A DNA stretch of 64,000 nt, taken from positions 62,001 through 126,000 of the forward strand of contig NZ_VUMV01000001.1 in NCBI RefSeq assembly GCF_009696005.1, in the 5' to 3' direction. How positions within the stretch are numbered: position 1 is the first letter of the stretch; every line of letters begins with the position of its first letter. Shown here in pieces: positions 24,361 through 33,100 of the stretch. The notes under the pieces are model-generated. The model made no database searches. It was not told where the DNA came from and saw only the letters and a program-made list of their open reading frames with translations. The translations under genes were made by a program, and so were the position numbers. This DNA is from Bilifractor porci (GTDB lineage: Bacteria; Bacillota; Clostridia; Lachnospirales; Lachnospiraceae).

Positions 24361-27272
24361 TTCGCGCATTACAGAAGTTTTTTTCCAGACGTTCCTTGAT
24401 CCTTCTGCTGATTTCCTTCAGCATGTCGGCGGCTCTTGTGGCGCGTCTGTTTAATCTGCAGGTCATAAACGGAGCCGACTACGCGGATAATTATACGGTA
24501 AAGACAACAAAAACCAGGACACTGAAAAGCAGCCGGGGGAATATCTATGACTGCAACGGAAAGCTTCTTGCCTACAACAAGCTGGCAAACTGCGTGACCA
24601 TCGAGGACAATGAATCCTACAACACCATGCGGGAGAAAAATCTCGCCCTGAACGGAGAAATCTACCGCCTTACAAAAATGATCCGGGACAACGGGGACAC
24701 ACTGACGCAGGATTTTCATATCACCCTGAATGCCGACGGAAACTATGCGTTTGATACCAAAAACGACACAACACTGAACCGTTTCCGCGCAGATATTTAC
24801 GGGTATAAGACGGTGGATGAGCTCTCTGCGGAGGAAAGAAACGCGGACGCGGATAAAATCATGTCTGATCTCTGCAGCGAGGACTATTACGGCCTTATTT
24901 ACGACCCGCCGTTCACCGCGCAGGAGCTGCAGGAAAGCGGCCTTCCCACAGAGCTGACAAAGCAGGAGACGCTGGATATCTGCATCGTGCGGTACCAGCT
25001 CAGCCTGATCAGCTTCCAGCGCTACATGCAGGTAACAGTCGCCAAAGACGTATCGGACAAAACGGTCGCCGACGTCAAGGAGAACAGCGACACCCTGCCG
25101 GGCGTGGATATTGCGGAAGATTATATCCGGGTCTATACGACGGATGAATCCATGGGGCCTGTCCTCGGCTACACCGGGGCGCCCTCCCAGGAGGAACTGG
25201 ATGAGCTTACCAAGACCAGTGACCAGTATTCCAGCACCTCCGTGATCGGCAAGGCAGGAATTGAAAAATCCATGGAGAGTGTCCTGCAGGGAACAAACGG
25301 AAGCGAAGAGGTTGTCGTGGACAACCTGGGGCGTGTCCTGTCCGAGAACACCGATTCCAAGGTGGACCCCGTCCAGGGGAAGGATGTGTATCTGACCATC
25401 GACTCCGACCTTCAGTCCGCGATCTACAAAATTCTGGAACAGAGAATTGCCGGCATTCTGGCGCTGACCATTGTAAACGAAAAAAGCGTGGATCTCACGG
25501 ACTGGGACCAGACGCAGTTTATCCCGATCCCGATTTATGACGTCTATTTTGCGCTTCTGGACAACAATGTCATCGACATCAGCAGATTCAGCGGGGCGGA
25601 CGCCACCGACACGGAAAAGGACGCCTACAGCAAGATGCAGGAAAAGGGCAGCCAGGTCATCAGCTGGATGCTTTCGGAGCTTTCTTCGGACAGCCCTAAA
25701 AATCAGAGCGGTCTTTCGGATGAGCAGCAGGAGTACATGAGCTACCTGTACGGCACCTTCCTGACTTCCGAAGAGGGGATTGTCAACACCTCTCTGATTG
25801 ACTCGGCAAACGATGTCTACCAGGCATATACCACAGACGGTTCGGTCAGCCTGAAGGCTCTTCTGACCGAGGCAGTGAACAATAACTGGATCGACCTGGG
25901 CAAGCTGGACAATGTCTCGGCTGAATATCTGACATCGGATGAAATCTACCAGGCTGTCCTGAATTACATACAGGATCATCTGCTTTCGGACAATGGGTTC
26001 CAGAAGCTGATTTACAAATATCTTCTGCAGGAGGATACGCTGAGCCCGGACGCAATCGTAAAGATGCTCTATGAGCAGGGCGTGCTCTCCGCGGACAATG
26101 ATCAGGATTATGCTTCGTTCCAGGCAGGAAATCTGTCTGCCAGTGACTTTATGATTGCCAAGATCAAAGAGCTGGAAATCACGCCGGCCCAGCTGGCACT
26201 GGACACCTGTTCCGGATCCATGGTCGTCACCGACCCGGACACCGGGGCGGTAAAGGCCTGCGTGACCTATCCGGGGTACGACAACAACCGGCTTTCCAAT
26301 AACATGGATACGGATTACTACTATCAGCTGACCGTGGATAAATCCTCGCCTTTCTACAACAAGGCGACCCAGCAGCTGACGGCTCCCGGATCCACCTACA
26401 AGCCTGTGGTTGCGGCGGCCGGACTGGAGGAGGGCGTGATTGACTCCTCCACGCTGGTTAACTGCACCGGCGTTTTCGGCGAGGGCTTCCTGGACGAGGG
26501 GGATTATGTCCACTGCTGGTACACATCCGGGCATGGAAATCTGAATCTTGTAGACGCCATGGGACAGTCCTGCAACGTCTATTTCTGCCAGGTGGGCTAT
26601 TGGCTGGGAGAGAAGAATGACAAGAATGAATACCGGCAGAGCGAGGAGCTTTCTTATCTGCATCAGTATTCTTCTTACTTCGGTCTGGACAAGACGACAG
26701 GAATCCAGCTCTCCGAATCGGAGCCGAATGTTTCCGATGACCTTGCCATTCCCTCCGCCATCGGGCAGGGCACGCACCAGTATACCACGACGCAGCTGGC
26801 CCGGTACGCGTCTACGATAGCCAACCAGGGAACCGCCTATAACCTGAATCTGGTACAGAAAATTGTGGATTCCGGTTCGGGCGAAGAAACCGCAAGTGAT
26901 CCGACCGTGGAAAACACCTGCAATTTCTCTTCCAACACCTGGAATCTGATCGACCAGGGCATGATGAACGCCACAACCTCCGATACGGTCTGGAGAGGGT
27001 TTGGCGGCACGGTCTACACAAAGACCGGAACCGCAGAGGAGTCCATGGTAAAAGCAAACCACGCACTGGCAATCGGATTTACGGACAGTAACGATTCGGA
27101 ACACCCGGATGTAGCCTATGCGGTCCGGATTCCCTACGGGTATACATCCAGAAATGCGTCCCTGATAGCGAGGGATGTGCTGAACTATTACTTCGGATAT
27201 GAAGATGCAGAGGATATCCTGACCGGAACGGCAGATACCTCGGATATGTACACGACAATTTCCCAGGATTAA
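24345..27272 (+). CDS. mrdA: Class B penicillin-binding protein 2 (elongasome transpeptidase)
   Basis: 975 residues, longer than the roughly 600-720 usual for PBP2. It has a membrane anchor near 16-38 and a dimerisation domain with SSRGNIYDCNGKLLAYN. The transpeptidase domain has STYK (catalytic Ser683), SCN (742-744) and KTG (893-895). The excess length lies mainly between LTIDSDLQSAIYKILEQ (about 350) and GSMVVTDPDTGAV (about 625), where PBP2 proteins normally need only a few residues. It starts at TTG 24345 with GGAGGAG upstream, inside mreD. It crosslinks lateral wall peptidoglycan with RodA. Confidence 0.93.
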   Translation: MAKKVIRALQKFFSRRSLILLLISFSMSAALVARLFNLQVINGADYADNYTVKTTKTRTLKSSRGNIYDCNGKLLAYNKLANCVTIEDNESYNTMREKNLALNGEIYRLTKMIRDNGDTLTQDFHITLNADGNYAFDTKNDTTLNRFRADIYGYKTVDELSAEERNADADKIMSDLCSEDYYGLIYDPPFTAQELQESGLPTELTKQETLDICIVRYQLSLISFQRYMQVTVAKDVSDKTVADVKENSDTLPGVDIAEDYIRVYTTDESMGPVLGYTGAPSQEELDELTKTSDQYSSTSVIGKAGIEKSMESVLQGTNGSEEVVVDNLGRVLSENTDSKVDPVQGKDVYLTIDSDLQSAIYKILEQRIAGILALTIVNEKSVDLTDWDQTQFIPIPIYDVYFALLDNNVIDISRFSGADATDTEKDAYSKMQEKGSQVISWMLSELSSDSPKNQSGLSDEQQEYMSYLYGTFLTSEEGIVNTSLIDSANDVYQAYTTDGSVSLKALLTEAVNNNWIDLGKLDNVSAEYLTSDEIYQAVLNYIQDHLLSDNGFQKLIYKYLLQEDTLSPDAIVKMLYEQGVLSADNDQDYASFQAGNLSASDFMIAKIKELEITPAQLALDTCSGSMVVTDPDTGAVKACVTYPGYDNNRLSNNMDTDYYYQLTVDKSSPFYNKATQQLTAPGSTYKPVVAAAGLEEGVIDSSTLVNCTGVFGEGFLDEGDYVHCWYTSGHGNLNLVDAMGQSCNVYFCQVGYWLGEKNDKNEYRQSEELSYLHQYSSYFGLDKTTGIQLSESEPNVSDDLAIPSAIGQGTHQYTTTQLARYASTIANQGTAYNLNLVQKIVDSGSGEETASDPTVENTCNFSSNTWNLIDQGMMNATTSDTVWRGFGGTVYTKTGTAEESMVKANHALAIGFTDSNDSEHPDVAYAVRIPYGYTSRNASLIARDVLNYYFGYEDAEDILTGTADTSDMYTTISQD

Positions 27273-27310
27273 GAGGAGCCTTTAAAAGCTGCAAAAGGAG
27301 TGAGAGCGCT

Positions 27311-28483
27311 ATGCTGCATCAATATCAGCTGAAAAACTATAATTTTATCCTTTGCGCCGCTCTGATCGTGCTGAGCGTGATCGGAATCCTGTTGGTAGGG
27401 TCCGCGGATTCCTCCCTGCAGGGAAGGCAGATGGCCGGTGTTATTTTCGGCGCAATCCTGATGGTTGTTGTCTCCCTGATCGACTACAACTGGATTCTTC
27501 ATTTTTCCTGGGCTCTGTACGGCATTACCCTGGCGCTGCTTCTGCTGGTTCTGGTGATCGGTATTGCCAGCCACGGGGCGGCCCGATGGATCGAGGTCGG
27601 AGGCGTTACACTGCAGCCCACGGAGCTCTGTAAAATTCTGCTGATCCTGTTTTTCGCCGATTTCTTTATGAAAAAGGAGGAAAATCTGAGTACCTGGAAA
27701 ACCATCGGCACGGCGGTTCTGCTGGCCGGTGTCCCTCTGGTCATGATTTTACGTCAGCCGGATCTGAAAAATACAATTACCATCTCACTGATTTTCATTG
27801 CCATGTATTTTTCCGCGGGTCTGTCATATCGGAGGATCCTGACCATCCTGGCGGTTATTGTTCCCCTGGCTCTGGGCCTGTTCCTTCTGATTACAAAGAC
27901 GGATCTTCCGATTGTCGATGACTATCAGAAGAGCAGGATCATGACTTTCCTGGAGCCGGAGAATGACCAGTATTCCGAGACCGCCATGCAGCAGGAGAAT
28001 TCCGTCATGGCCATCGGATCCGGCCAGATTACCGGGAAGGGTCTGAATAATAACGATGTCTCATCCGTGAACAAGGGAAATTTCGTGGCGGAGTCCCAGA
28101 ACGACTTTATTTTTGCCGTGGCAGGAGAGGAGCTTGGGTTTGTCGGCTGCCTGTTCATCATCCTGCTTCTGACGCTTATCGTCATCCTCTGTTTCCGGAC
28201 GGGGGCTCGGGCAAGAAATCTGGGAGGAAAGCTGTTCTGCGACGGGATGGGCGCCCTGATCGCGCTCCAGAGCTTCATCAACATCGGCGTTGCCTGTGGT
28301 ATCCTCCCGAACACAGGAACCACGCTGCCCTTTGTCAGCTATGGCCTGACATCCCTGATCAGCCTTTATATAGGAATGGGAGTCGTTCTGAATGTCGGAC
28401 TTCAGAAGAAAAATAAAGAAATCGCTGTCAAACTTTCTTCCGGAAATTTGTATGAAAGGTCTTTCCATGCCATCAAGTTCTGA
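27311..28483 (+). CDS. rodA: RodA/FtsW-family (SEDS) glycosyltransferase
   Basis: 390 residues with about ten membrane helices. It has the SEDS motifs ARWIEVGGVTLQPTEL and NDFIFAVAGEELGFVG, and the C-terminal NTGTTLPFVSYGLTS. It polymerises glycan strands from lipid II with PBP2. Its position 38 nt after PBP2 argues for RodA over FtsW. AAAGGAG precedes ATG 27311. The carboxypeptidase gene overlaps its 3' end. Confidence 0.93.
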   Translation: MLHQYQLKNYNFILCAALIVLSVIGILLVGSADSSLQGRQMAGVIFGAILMVVVSLIDYNWILHFSWALYGITLALLLLVLVIGIASHGAARWIEVGGVTLQPTELCKILLILFFADFFMKKEENLSTWKTIGTAVLLAGVPLVMILRQPDLKNTITISLIFIAMYFSAGLSYRRILTILAVIVPLALGLFLLITKTDLPIVDDYQKSRIMTFLEPENDQYSETAMQQENSVMAIGSGQITGKGLNNNDVSSVNKGNFVAESQNDFIFAVAGEELGFVGCLFIILLLTLIVILCFRTGARARNLGGKLFCDGMGALIALQSFINIGVACGILPNTGTTLPFVSYGLTSLISLYIGMGVVLNVGLQKKNKEIAVKLSSGNLYERSFHAIKF

Positions 28484-29552
28484 AAAAACAAAAAGAGTGG
28501 CGGACGAGATGTCTGCATCTGTGCGCCGGAAAAACAGAAGACGGAGAAAACGCCGCAGGCTCATCCGGAATATCCTGATCGCTATTCTTGCGGCCGTGCT
28601 GCTTGCTGCAGGTATTTTTTCTACCGTCCGGCAAAAGAGCGCAAATGCCGCCTCTCTGCCGTCTGCCTATGATCTGGCCTGTGAAAACGGGGCGGAGGAT
28701 CTGGATTCCTTTGCTCTGATGAAAGCGGAACCCTTTGCCTCGAATCTGGTGGTTTCCGATGCCAATGTCAATACAGACCAGCTGAAACTGGCGCATGACG
28801 ACGAGCAGGCTCTCCTTTTTGACCTGGATAAGCAGGAAGCCCTGTACGCTAATGAGATTTACCGGGAGATTTACCCCGCCAGCATTACCAAAATCATGAC
28901 TGCGCTTCTGTGTCTGGAGAATGGCGACCTGTCCCAGACCGTCACAATGACAGAGGCGGACTTTGATCTGGAAGAGGACGCGCAGGTCTCCGATCTGAAG
29001 GCGGGGGACACGGTGACGCTGGACCAGCTGTTTCACCTTCTGGTCATCTATTCCGCCAACGACGCTGCCATGGCCATCGCGCGGACCATCGGCGGTTCCG
29101 TGGACAAATTTGTGGAAATGATGAATACCAGAGCGCAGGAACTTGGAATGACGGAGACACATTTTGCCAACCCGGACGGACTTCAGGACGAAAACCACTA
29201 TACCTCCGTGTACGATGTTTATCTGATGATGAACGCGGTCTATCAGCATTCCGAGTACACCGAGGCATCCCAGATGAACGGTTATCAGACCAAGGTACAG
29301 CACGCCGACGGCACCACCGGCACCATCAGCGAATACGCTACCGATGAATTTATCACCGGAACTTACGGCCTGCCAAACGGCATCCGGATTCTTGCCAGCA
29401 AGACCGGAACCACCAGCGAGGCCGGCAGCTGCCTTGCCCTGGTCGTCCAGAGCCAGTCCGGCGGCACCTATATGGCAATTCTGATGGGCGCCTGGAACAC
29501 CGAAGATCTCTATACCGAGATGATCAGCCTACTGTCTCTGATAGGCAGTTGA
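28467..29552 (+). CDS. D-alanyl-D-alanine carboxypeptidase (DacA/PBP5-like)
   Basis: 361-residue S11-family peptidase that trims stem-peptide D-Ala. A basic N-terminus and a membrane helix (about 35-55) lead into the catalytic domain with SITK (Ser139), SAN (Ser196) and KTG (Lys312). No PBP5-type C-terminal domain or amphipathic tail is seen, so the N-terminal helix anchors it. ATG 28467 lies inside rodA with AAAGG 8 nt upstream; earlier in-frame ATGs lack sites. It ends the elongation operon. Confidence 0.9.
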   Translation: MPSSSEKTKRVADEMSASVRRKNRRRRKRRRLIRNILIAILAAVLLAAGIFSTVRQKSANAASLPSAYDLACENGAEDLDSFALMKAEPFASNLVVSDANVNTDQLKLAHDDEQALLFDLDKQEALYANEIYREIYPASITKIMTALLCLENGDLSQTVTMTEADFDLEEDAQVSDLKAGDTVTLDQLFHLLVIYSANDAAMAIARTIGGSVDKFVEMMNTRAQELGMTETHFANPDGLQDENHYTSVYDVYLMMNAVYQHSEYTEASQMNGYQTKVQHADGTTGTISEYATDEFITGTYGLPNGIRILASKTGTTSEAGSCLALVVQSQSGGTYMAILMGAWNTEDLYTEMISLLSLIGS

Positions 29553-29579
29553 TTTTGCATAAAAGCATCTTTTTTTACC

Positions 29580-29608
29580 TTGCGTATTTTATGCAATTAC
29601 ACTATAAT
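29580..29608 (+). promoter_or_regulatory. Promoter for the small P-loop gene
   Basis: TTGCGT (29580-29585), 17 bp, TATAAT (29603-29608). It fixes the downstream start at ATG 29691 and excludes upstream extensions. Confidence 0.75.
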
Positions 29609-29690
29609 CTTTCTTAACAGAAGAAATTCCCCGGCATACATTCGCGACACGGAAGGATTTCAAATATCATCATCCAGGAGGGAAATTGCT

Positions 29691-30116
29691 ATGGTTCAGT
29701 TAATTGTGGGAAAAAAAGGAAAGGGCAAAACAAAGGCTCTGCTTGATCATGTCAATGCTGCCATAAAAGAAGCAAACGGCAATATCGTTTATATCGACAA
29801 AAGTTCAAAACATATGTTTGAGCTGAACAATAAAATCCGTCTGATTGACGCATCCATGTTCCCACTGAAAAACAGTGACGAATTTGTCGGATTTCTCTGC
29901 GGGATTCTCTCGCAAGACCATGATCTGGAAGATATGTACCTCGACAGTTTCCTGAAAGTAGCAAAACTGGAGGACAGCCACGATAAAATTGATGACTGCC
30001 TGACACAGCTGGAGACCATCAGCCAGCAGTTTAACGTGAATTTCATCCTGAGCGTGTCCATGGACAAAGAGGAACTCAGTCCTCTGGCACAGGAAAAAGT
30101 CCTGATCGCGCTGTAA
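29691..30116 (+). CDS. Small P-loop protein of unknown function
   Basis: 141 residues. A Walker A-like motif GKKGKGKTK lies at about 6-14 directly after a hydrophobic strand, followed by NIVYIDKSSKHMFE. A hydrophobic strand NFILSVSM near residue 120 could serve as Walker B, but no clear acidic pair follows it. No transmembrane segment or signal is present. It has its own promoter and terminator and so is a single-gene unit. The family is not identified; ATP/GTP binding is inferred only from the P-loop. CAGGAGGG precedes ATG 29691. Confidence 0.8.
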   Translation: MVQLIVGKKGKGKTKALLDHVNAAIKEANGNIVYIDKSSKHMFELNNKIRLIDASMFPLKNSDEFVGFLCGILSQDHDLEDMYLDSFLKVAKLEDSHDKIDDCLTQLETISQQFNVNFILSVSMDKEELSPLAQEKVLIAL

Positions 30117-30139
30117 CAGGTCCTGATAAAGCTTTGGCA

Positions 30140-30183
30140 GGGGGCTGCTGCTTTTTACCACAAAAGGCAGCGGCCTCCTTTTT
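30140..30183 (+). terminator. Terminator after the P-loop gene
   Basis: Long stem, about 15 bp with G-U pairs (GGGGGCTGCTGCTTTT / AAAAGGCAGCGGCCTCC), followed by TTTTT. Confidence 0.85.
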
Positions 30184-30189
30184 CCTGCC

Positions 30190-30218
30190 TTGCACAGAAA
30201 CCGGCAAAATGATAAAAT
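30190..30218 (+). promoter_or_regulatory. Promoter for the HlyD-like/yggS/sepF operon
   Basis: TTGCAC (30190-30195), 17 bp, TAAAAT (30213-30218). The predicted leader is about 65 nt. Confidence 0.75.
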
Positions 30219-30288
30219 GCTAGGAAGTGTCAGGTACACATCCCTTGCCCTGATACGTTTTTTACGGAAGATGGAGAGTTAAGCAGTT

Positions 30289-31698
30289 TTGAAGGAACGC
30301 CGTGGCTTTAATCTGAATATCGGGACGGTTATTTTCGGCGCGCTCGCCGTGTACCTGGTCATCACCCTTTTTCTGTATCTGGCATCCGACCGGATCACAC
30401 CGTACCTGGTGACATCCGGGACGCTTTCCAGAAATCAGACCTATACCGCGCTGGCACTCCGGACCGAGCATGTGGTAAATTCCACGGCCGACGGATATGT
30501 CAGGTATTATGACGCGGAGCTGACGAAGGCCAAAAAAGGCGCCGCCGTCTGCAGCATCACGGACACACAGGAAAGCACAACGTCCGGAACAGTGACCGAA
30601 CAAAATACCGACGCCCTGCGGGAGCTTGCCTCCAAATATTCCAGATCCTACACGGGAAGTGATTTCCACTCGGTCTACGACTTTAAGTATTCGCTGAACT
30701 CGGCTGCTTCCCAGGATGATTCTCAGGCCTCCACAAAGAGCGGAAGCCCCGTATACGCCGACGGGGACGGAATTGTGTGCTATACCTCCGACGGCATGGA
30801 GGGGCTGACGGTAGACCAGATTACCGCGGACAGTTTTGATTCCAAATCCTATAAAAAAACATCCCTGCGCACGGAGGACACGGTAAAAGCGGGGGACGGG
30901 GTCTACCGTCTGGTAACCGATGAAAACTGGTCCCTGGTTTTCCCGGTGACGGACAGCCAGTATGACACCCTGGCGCAGCTAGACACCGTGAAGGTGCGGT
31001 TCGCGAAGGATGAGAACACGGAGAACGGAGACGTCAATCTGTTTGAGACGGACGGGCAGAAATACTGCCAGGTTCTTCTTTACCGCGGAATGATCCGCTA
31101 CGCCAATGACCGTTACCTGGATATCGAGCTGGTCACAAACACCCAGAGCGGGCTGAAGCTTCCGCTGACATCCATTGTCCATAAGGACTTCTACCTGATT
31201 CCGGCCGCCTTCCTGACCTCCGGAGGGGAAAACGGAGAGCAGGGATTCCTGGTGGAAACCACGGACGAAAAGGGAAACAAATCCACCACCTTTGTCGAGA
31301 CAGAGCTGTACGAGCTGGCCGACGCAGCCATTGACACGGATTCCTCTTCGGCCTCCGCATCCGGAGGGGAGAGTGTTTCTTCCGATTCCGTCTCTTCGTC
31401 GTCGGGCGGCACAGTCTCGTGCTACTACGTGGACAAGGCGGATTTCAACAAGGGAGATGTCATTATCCAGCCGGACACTAACGCCACTTATACCATCGGG
31501 GAGACTGCTTCCCTGGAAGGCGTATACTGTGTCAACAAGGGGTACGCGGATTTCCGCAAGGTGCAGATCATAGACCAGAATGACGAATACTGCCTGGTAG
31601 CGGCAGGAACCGATTACGGGATTTCCCAGTACGATTACATCATCAAGGACGCGGAGAATATAAAGGAAAATACGGTAATCATCGGACAGACAGCCTGA
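30289..31698 (+). CDS. HlyD-like single-pass membrane protein in the sepF operon
   Basis: 469 residues. A basic N-terminus and one membrane helix (about 12-32) are followed by a large extracytoplasmic region. This carries lipoyl-like half motifs (ADGYVRYYDAELTKAKKGAAV and ADGDGIVCYTSDGME) resembling HlyD/efflux adaptor barrel-sandwich domains. A Ser-rich stretch lies near 350-375. No transporter partner is adjacent. It is followed by yggS and sepF at 20 nt and 3 nt, which suggests a division or envelope role. It starts at TTG 30289 with GGAGAG upstream. Confidence 0.72.
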   Translation: MKERRGFNLNIGTVIFGALAVYLVITLFLYLASDRITPYLVTSGTLSRNQTYTALALRTEHVVNSTADGYVRYYDAELTKAKKGAAVCSITDTQESTTSGTVTEQNTDALRELASKYSRSYTGSDFHSVYDFKYSLNSAASQDDSQASTKSGSPVYADGDGIVCYTSDGMEGLTVDQITADSFDSKSYKKTSLRTEDTVKAGDGVYRLVTDENWSLVFPVTDSQYDTLAQLDTVKVRFAKDENTENGDVNLFETDGQKYCQVLLYRGMIRYANDRYLDIELVTNTQSGLKLPLTSIVHKDFYLIPAAFLTSGGENGEQGFLVETTDEKGNKSTTFVETELYELADAAIDTDSSSASASGGESVSSDSVSSSSGGTVSCYYVDKADFNKGDVIIQPDTNATYTIGETASLEGVYCVNKGYADFRKVQIIDQNDEYCLVAAGTDYGISQYDYIIKDAENIKENTVIIGQTA

Positions 31699-31718
31699 CA
31701 GAAAGGACAGTGACAGGA

Positions 31719-32417
31719 ATGATTAAGGATGATTATGAAGCAGTAGAGGCAAACATTGAGAAGGCGTGCAGAAAAGCAGGACGCAGCAGAAGCGAGGTCA
31801 CGCTGATCGCGGTCAGCAAGACAAAACCGGTAGAGATGCTGCGGGAGGTCTACGGCCTTGGACAGCGAGACTTCGGCGAAAACAAGGTACAGGAGATGAA
31901 GGACAAAATCCCCCAGCTCCCGGACGACATACGCTGGCACCTGATCGGCCACCTGCAGCGCAACAAGGTGAAATATATTGCCGGAACGGTCGCCATGATC
32001 CACTCGGTAGACACCTGGGAGCTGGCTCAGACCATTCAGAAGGAGGCCGCAAAGCATAATCGTGTGATCCCGGTTCTTCTGGAGGTCAATGTGGCCGGAG
32101 AGGATTCCAAATTCGGGCTAACCGTTGCGGACACCCCGGCTCTGGTAAGGAAAATCGCGGAACTTCCGAATGTGCGGGTTGAAGGGCTGATGACAGTCGC
32201 TCCCTATGTCCCGGATCCGGAAGAGAACCGCCCGGTGTTCCGTACCCTCAGACAATTAAGTGTTGACATCGCAGGAGAAAATATTGATAATGTAAACATG
32301 AATGTGCTCAGCATGGGAATGACCAATGACTATGAAGTCGCCATCGAAGAGGGCGCTACACTGGTCCGTGTCGGAACCGGCATCTTCGGGGCGCGAAATT
32401 ATAATGTGGAGAATTAA
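31719..32417 (+). CDS. yggS: YggS/PLPBP-family pyridoxal-phosphate homeostasis protein
   Basis: 232 residues, alanine-racemase-like barrel. The PLP lysine lies in LIAVSKTKP, followed by FGENKVQEM, WHLIGHLQRNK, GLMTVAPY and SMGMTNDYEVAI, all standard. The family buffers PLP and has no known catalytic reaction. ATG 31719 is preferred over GTG 31710 because AAAGGA is then properly spaced. Its place before sepF is conserved in Firmicutes. Confidence 0.94.
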   Translation: MIKDDYEAVEANIEKACRKAGRSRSEVTLIAVSKTKPVEMLREVYGLGQRDFGENKVQEMKDKIPQLPDDIRWHLIGHLQRNKVKYIAGTVAMIHSVDTWELAQTIQKEAAKHNRVIPVLLEVNVAGEDSKFGLTVADTPALVRKIAELPNVRVEGLMTVAPYVPDPEENRPVFRTLRQLSVDIAGENIDNVNMNVLSMGMTNDYEVAIEEGATLVRVGTGIFGARNYNVEN

Positions 32418-32420
32418 ACA

Positions 32421-33011
32421 ATGGGTTTATTTGATAAGTTTCTGGATGCGGTACGTCTGAATGATGAGTATGATGAAGACGAGGATGAATTCTTCGATGA
32501 CGACGACTTCGAGGAAGAAGAACCGGAAAAGAAGCATTTCTTTAAGCGCACTTCTTCCCAGAAGGAAAAGGAGCCCGAAGAAGAACCGGCTGACAGGGAC
32601 GAGGAAGCTCCTGTTCTGAAAACCAGACCGGAGCCGAAGACAACCAACTACACTTATGTAAAACCGAAAACATCCTCTCAGAAGGTTACTCCCATGCGGA
32701 GCAAAAAATCCGCCGCGCCTGCCGCCCAGATGGAGGTCTGTGTGATCAAGCCCACCAAGGTGGAGGATTACCGCGAAATCGCGGACACCCTGCTTTCCAA
32801 CTGCACGGTTGTGCTGAATCTGGAGGGACTGGATGTGGAACTGGCGCAGAGAATCATTGATTTCTCCTCCGGTTCCTGCTATGCCATAAACGGCGGCCTG
32901 CAGAAGGTATCCAGCTTTATCTTCATCCTGACGCCTGCGGATGTGGAGATTACCGGGGACATTCAGGATCTGCTGAACGGGGCCATTCCGTCCATGCGTA
33001 CCTCCTTCTGA
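32421..33011 (+). CDS. sepF: SepF, cell division protein
   Basis: 196 residues. An N-terminal amphipathic helix (GLFDKFLDAVRL) binds membrane. A very acidic then charged linker spans about 15-100. The C-terminal SepF domain has NCTVVLNLEGLDVELAQRIIDF and GGLQKVSSFIFILTP. It tethers FtsZ to the membrane and forms rings. It starts 3 nt after yggS with GGAGAA upstream. Confidence 0.95.
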   Translation: MGLFDKFLDAVRLNDEYDEDEDEFFDDDDFEEEEPEKKHFFKRTSSQKEKEPEEEPADRDEEAPVLKTRPEPKTTNYTYVKPKTSSQKVTPMRSKKSAAPAAQMEVCVIKPTKVEDYREIADTLLSNCTVVLNLEGLDVELAQRIIDFSSGSCYAINGGLQKVSSFIFILTPADVEITGDIQDLLNGAIPSMRTSF

Positions 33012-33044
33012 GAATGAAATAATAGGAAATAAAAACAGAAAAAC

Positions 33045-33086
33045 AGAGCATCAGACAGCCGAAAATCTCTCTGGTGCTCTTCTTTT
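33045..33086 (+). terminator. Terminator after sepF
   Basis: 10-bp stem AGAGCATCAG / CTGGTGCTCT with one G-U pair, followed by TCTTTT. Its 3' side abuts the aroB ribosome site. Confidence 0.75.
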
Positions 33087-33100
33087 ATGAGGTGATAAAA

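Noticed and set aside
24369-27104. 911-codon minus-strand frame opposite PBP2
   Set aside because: Same codon-bias artefact; the plus strand has all transpeptidase motifs.
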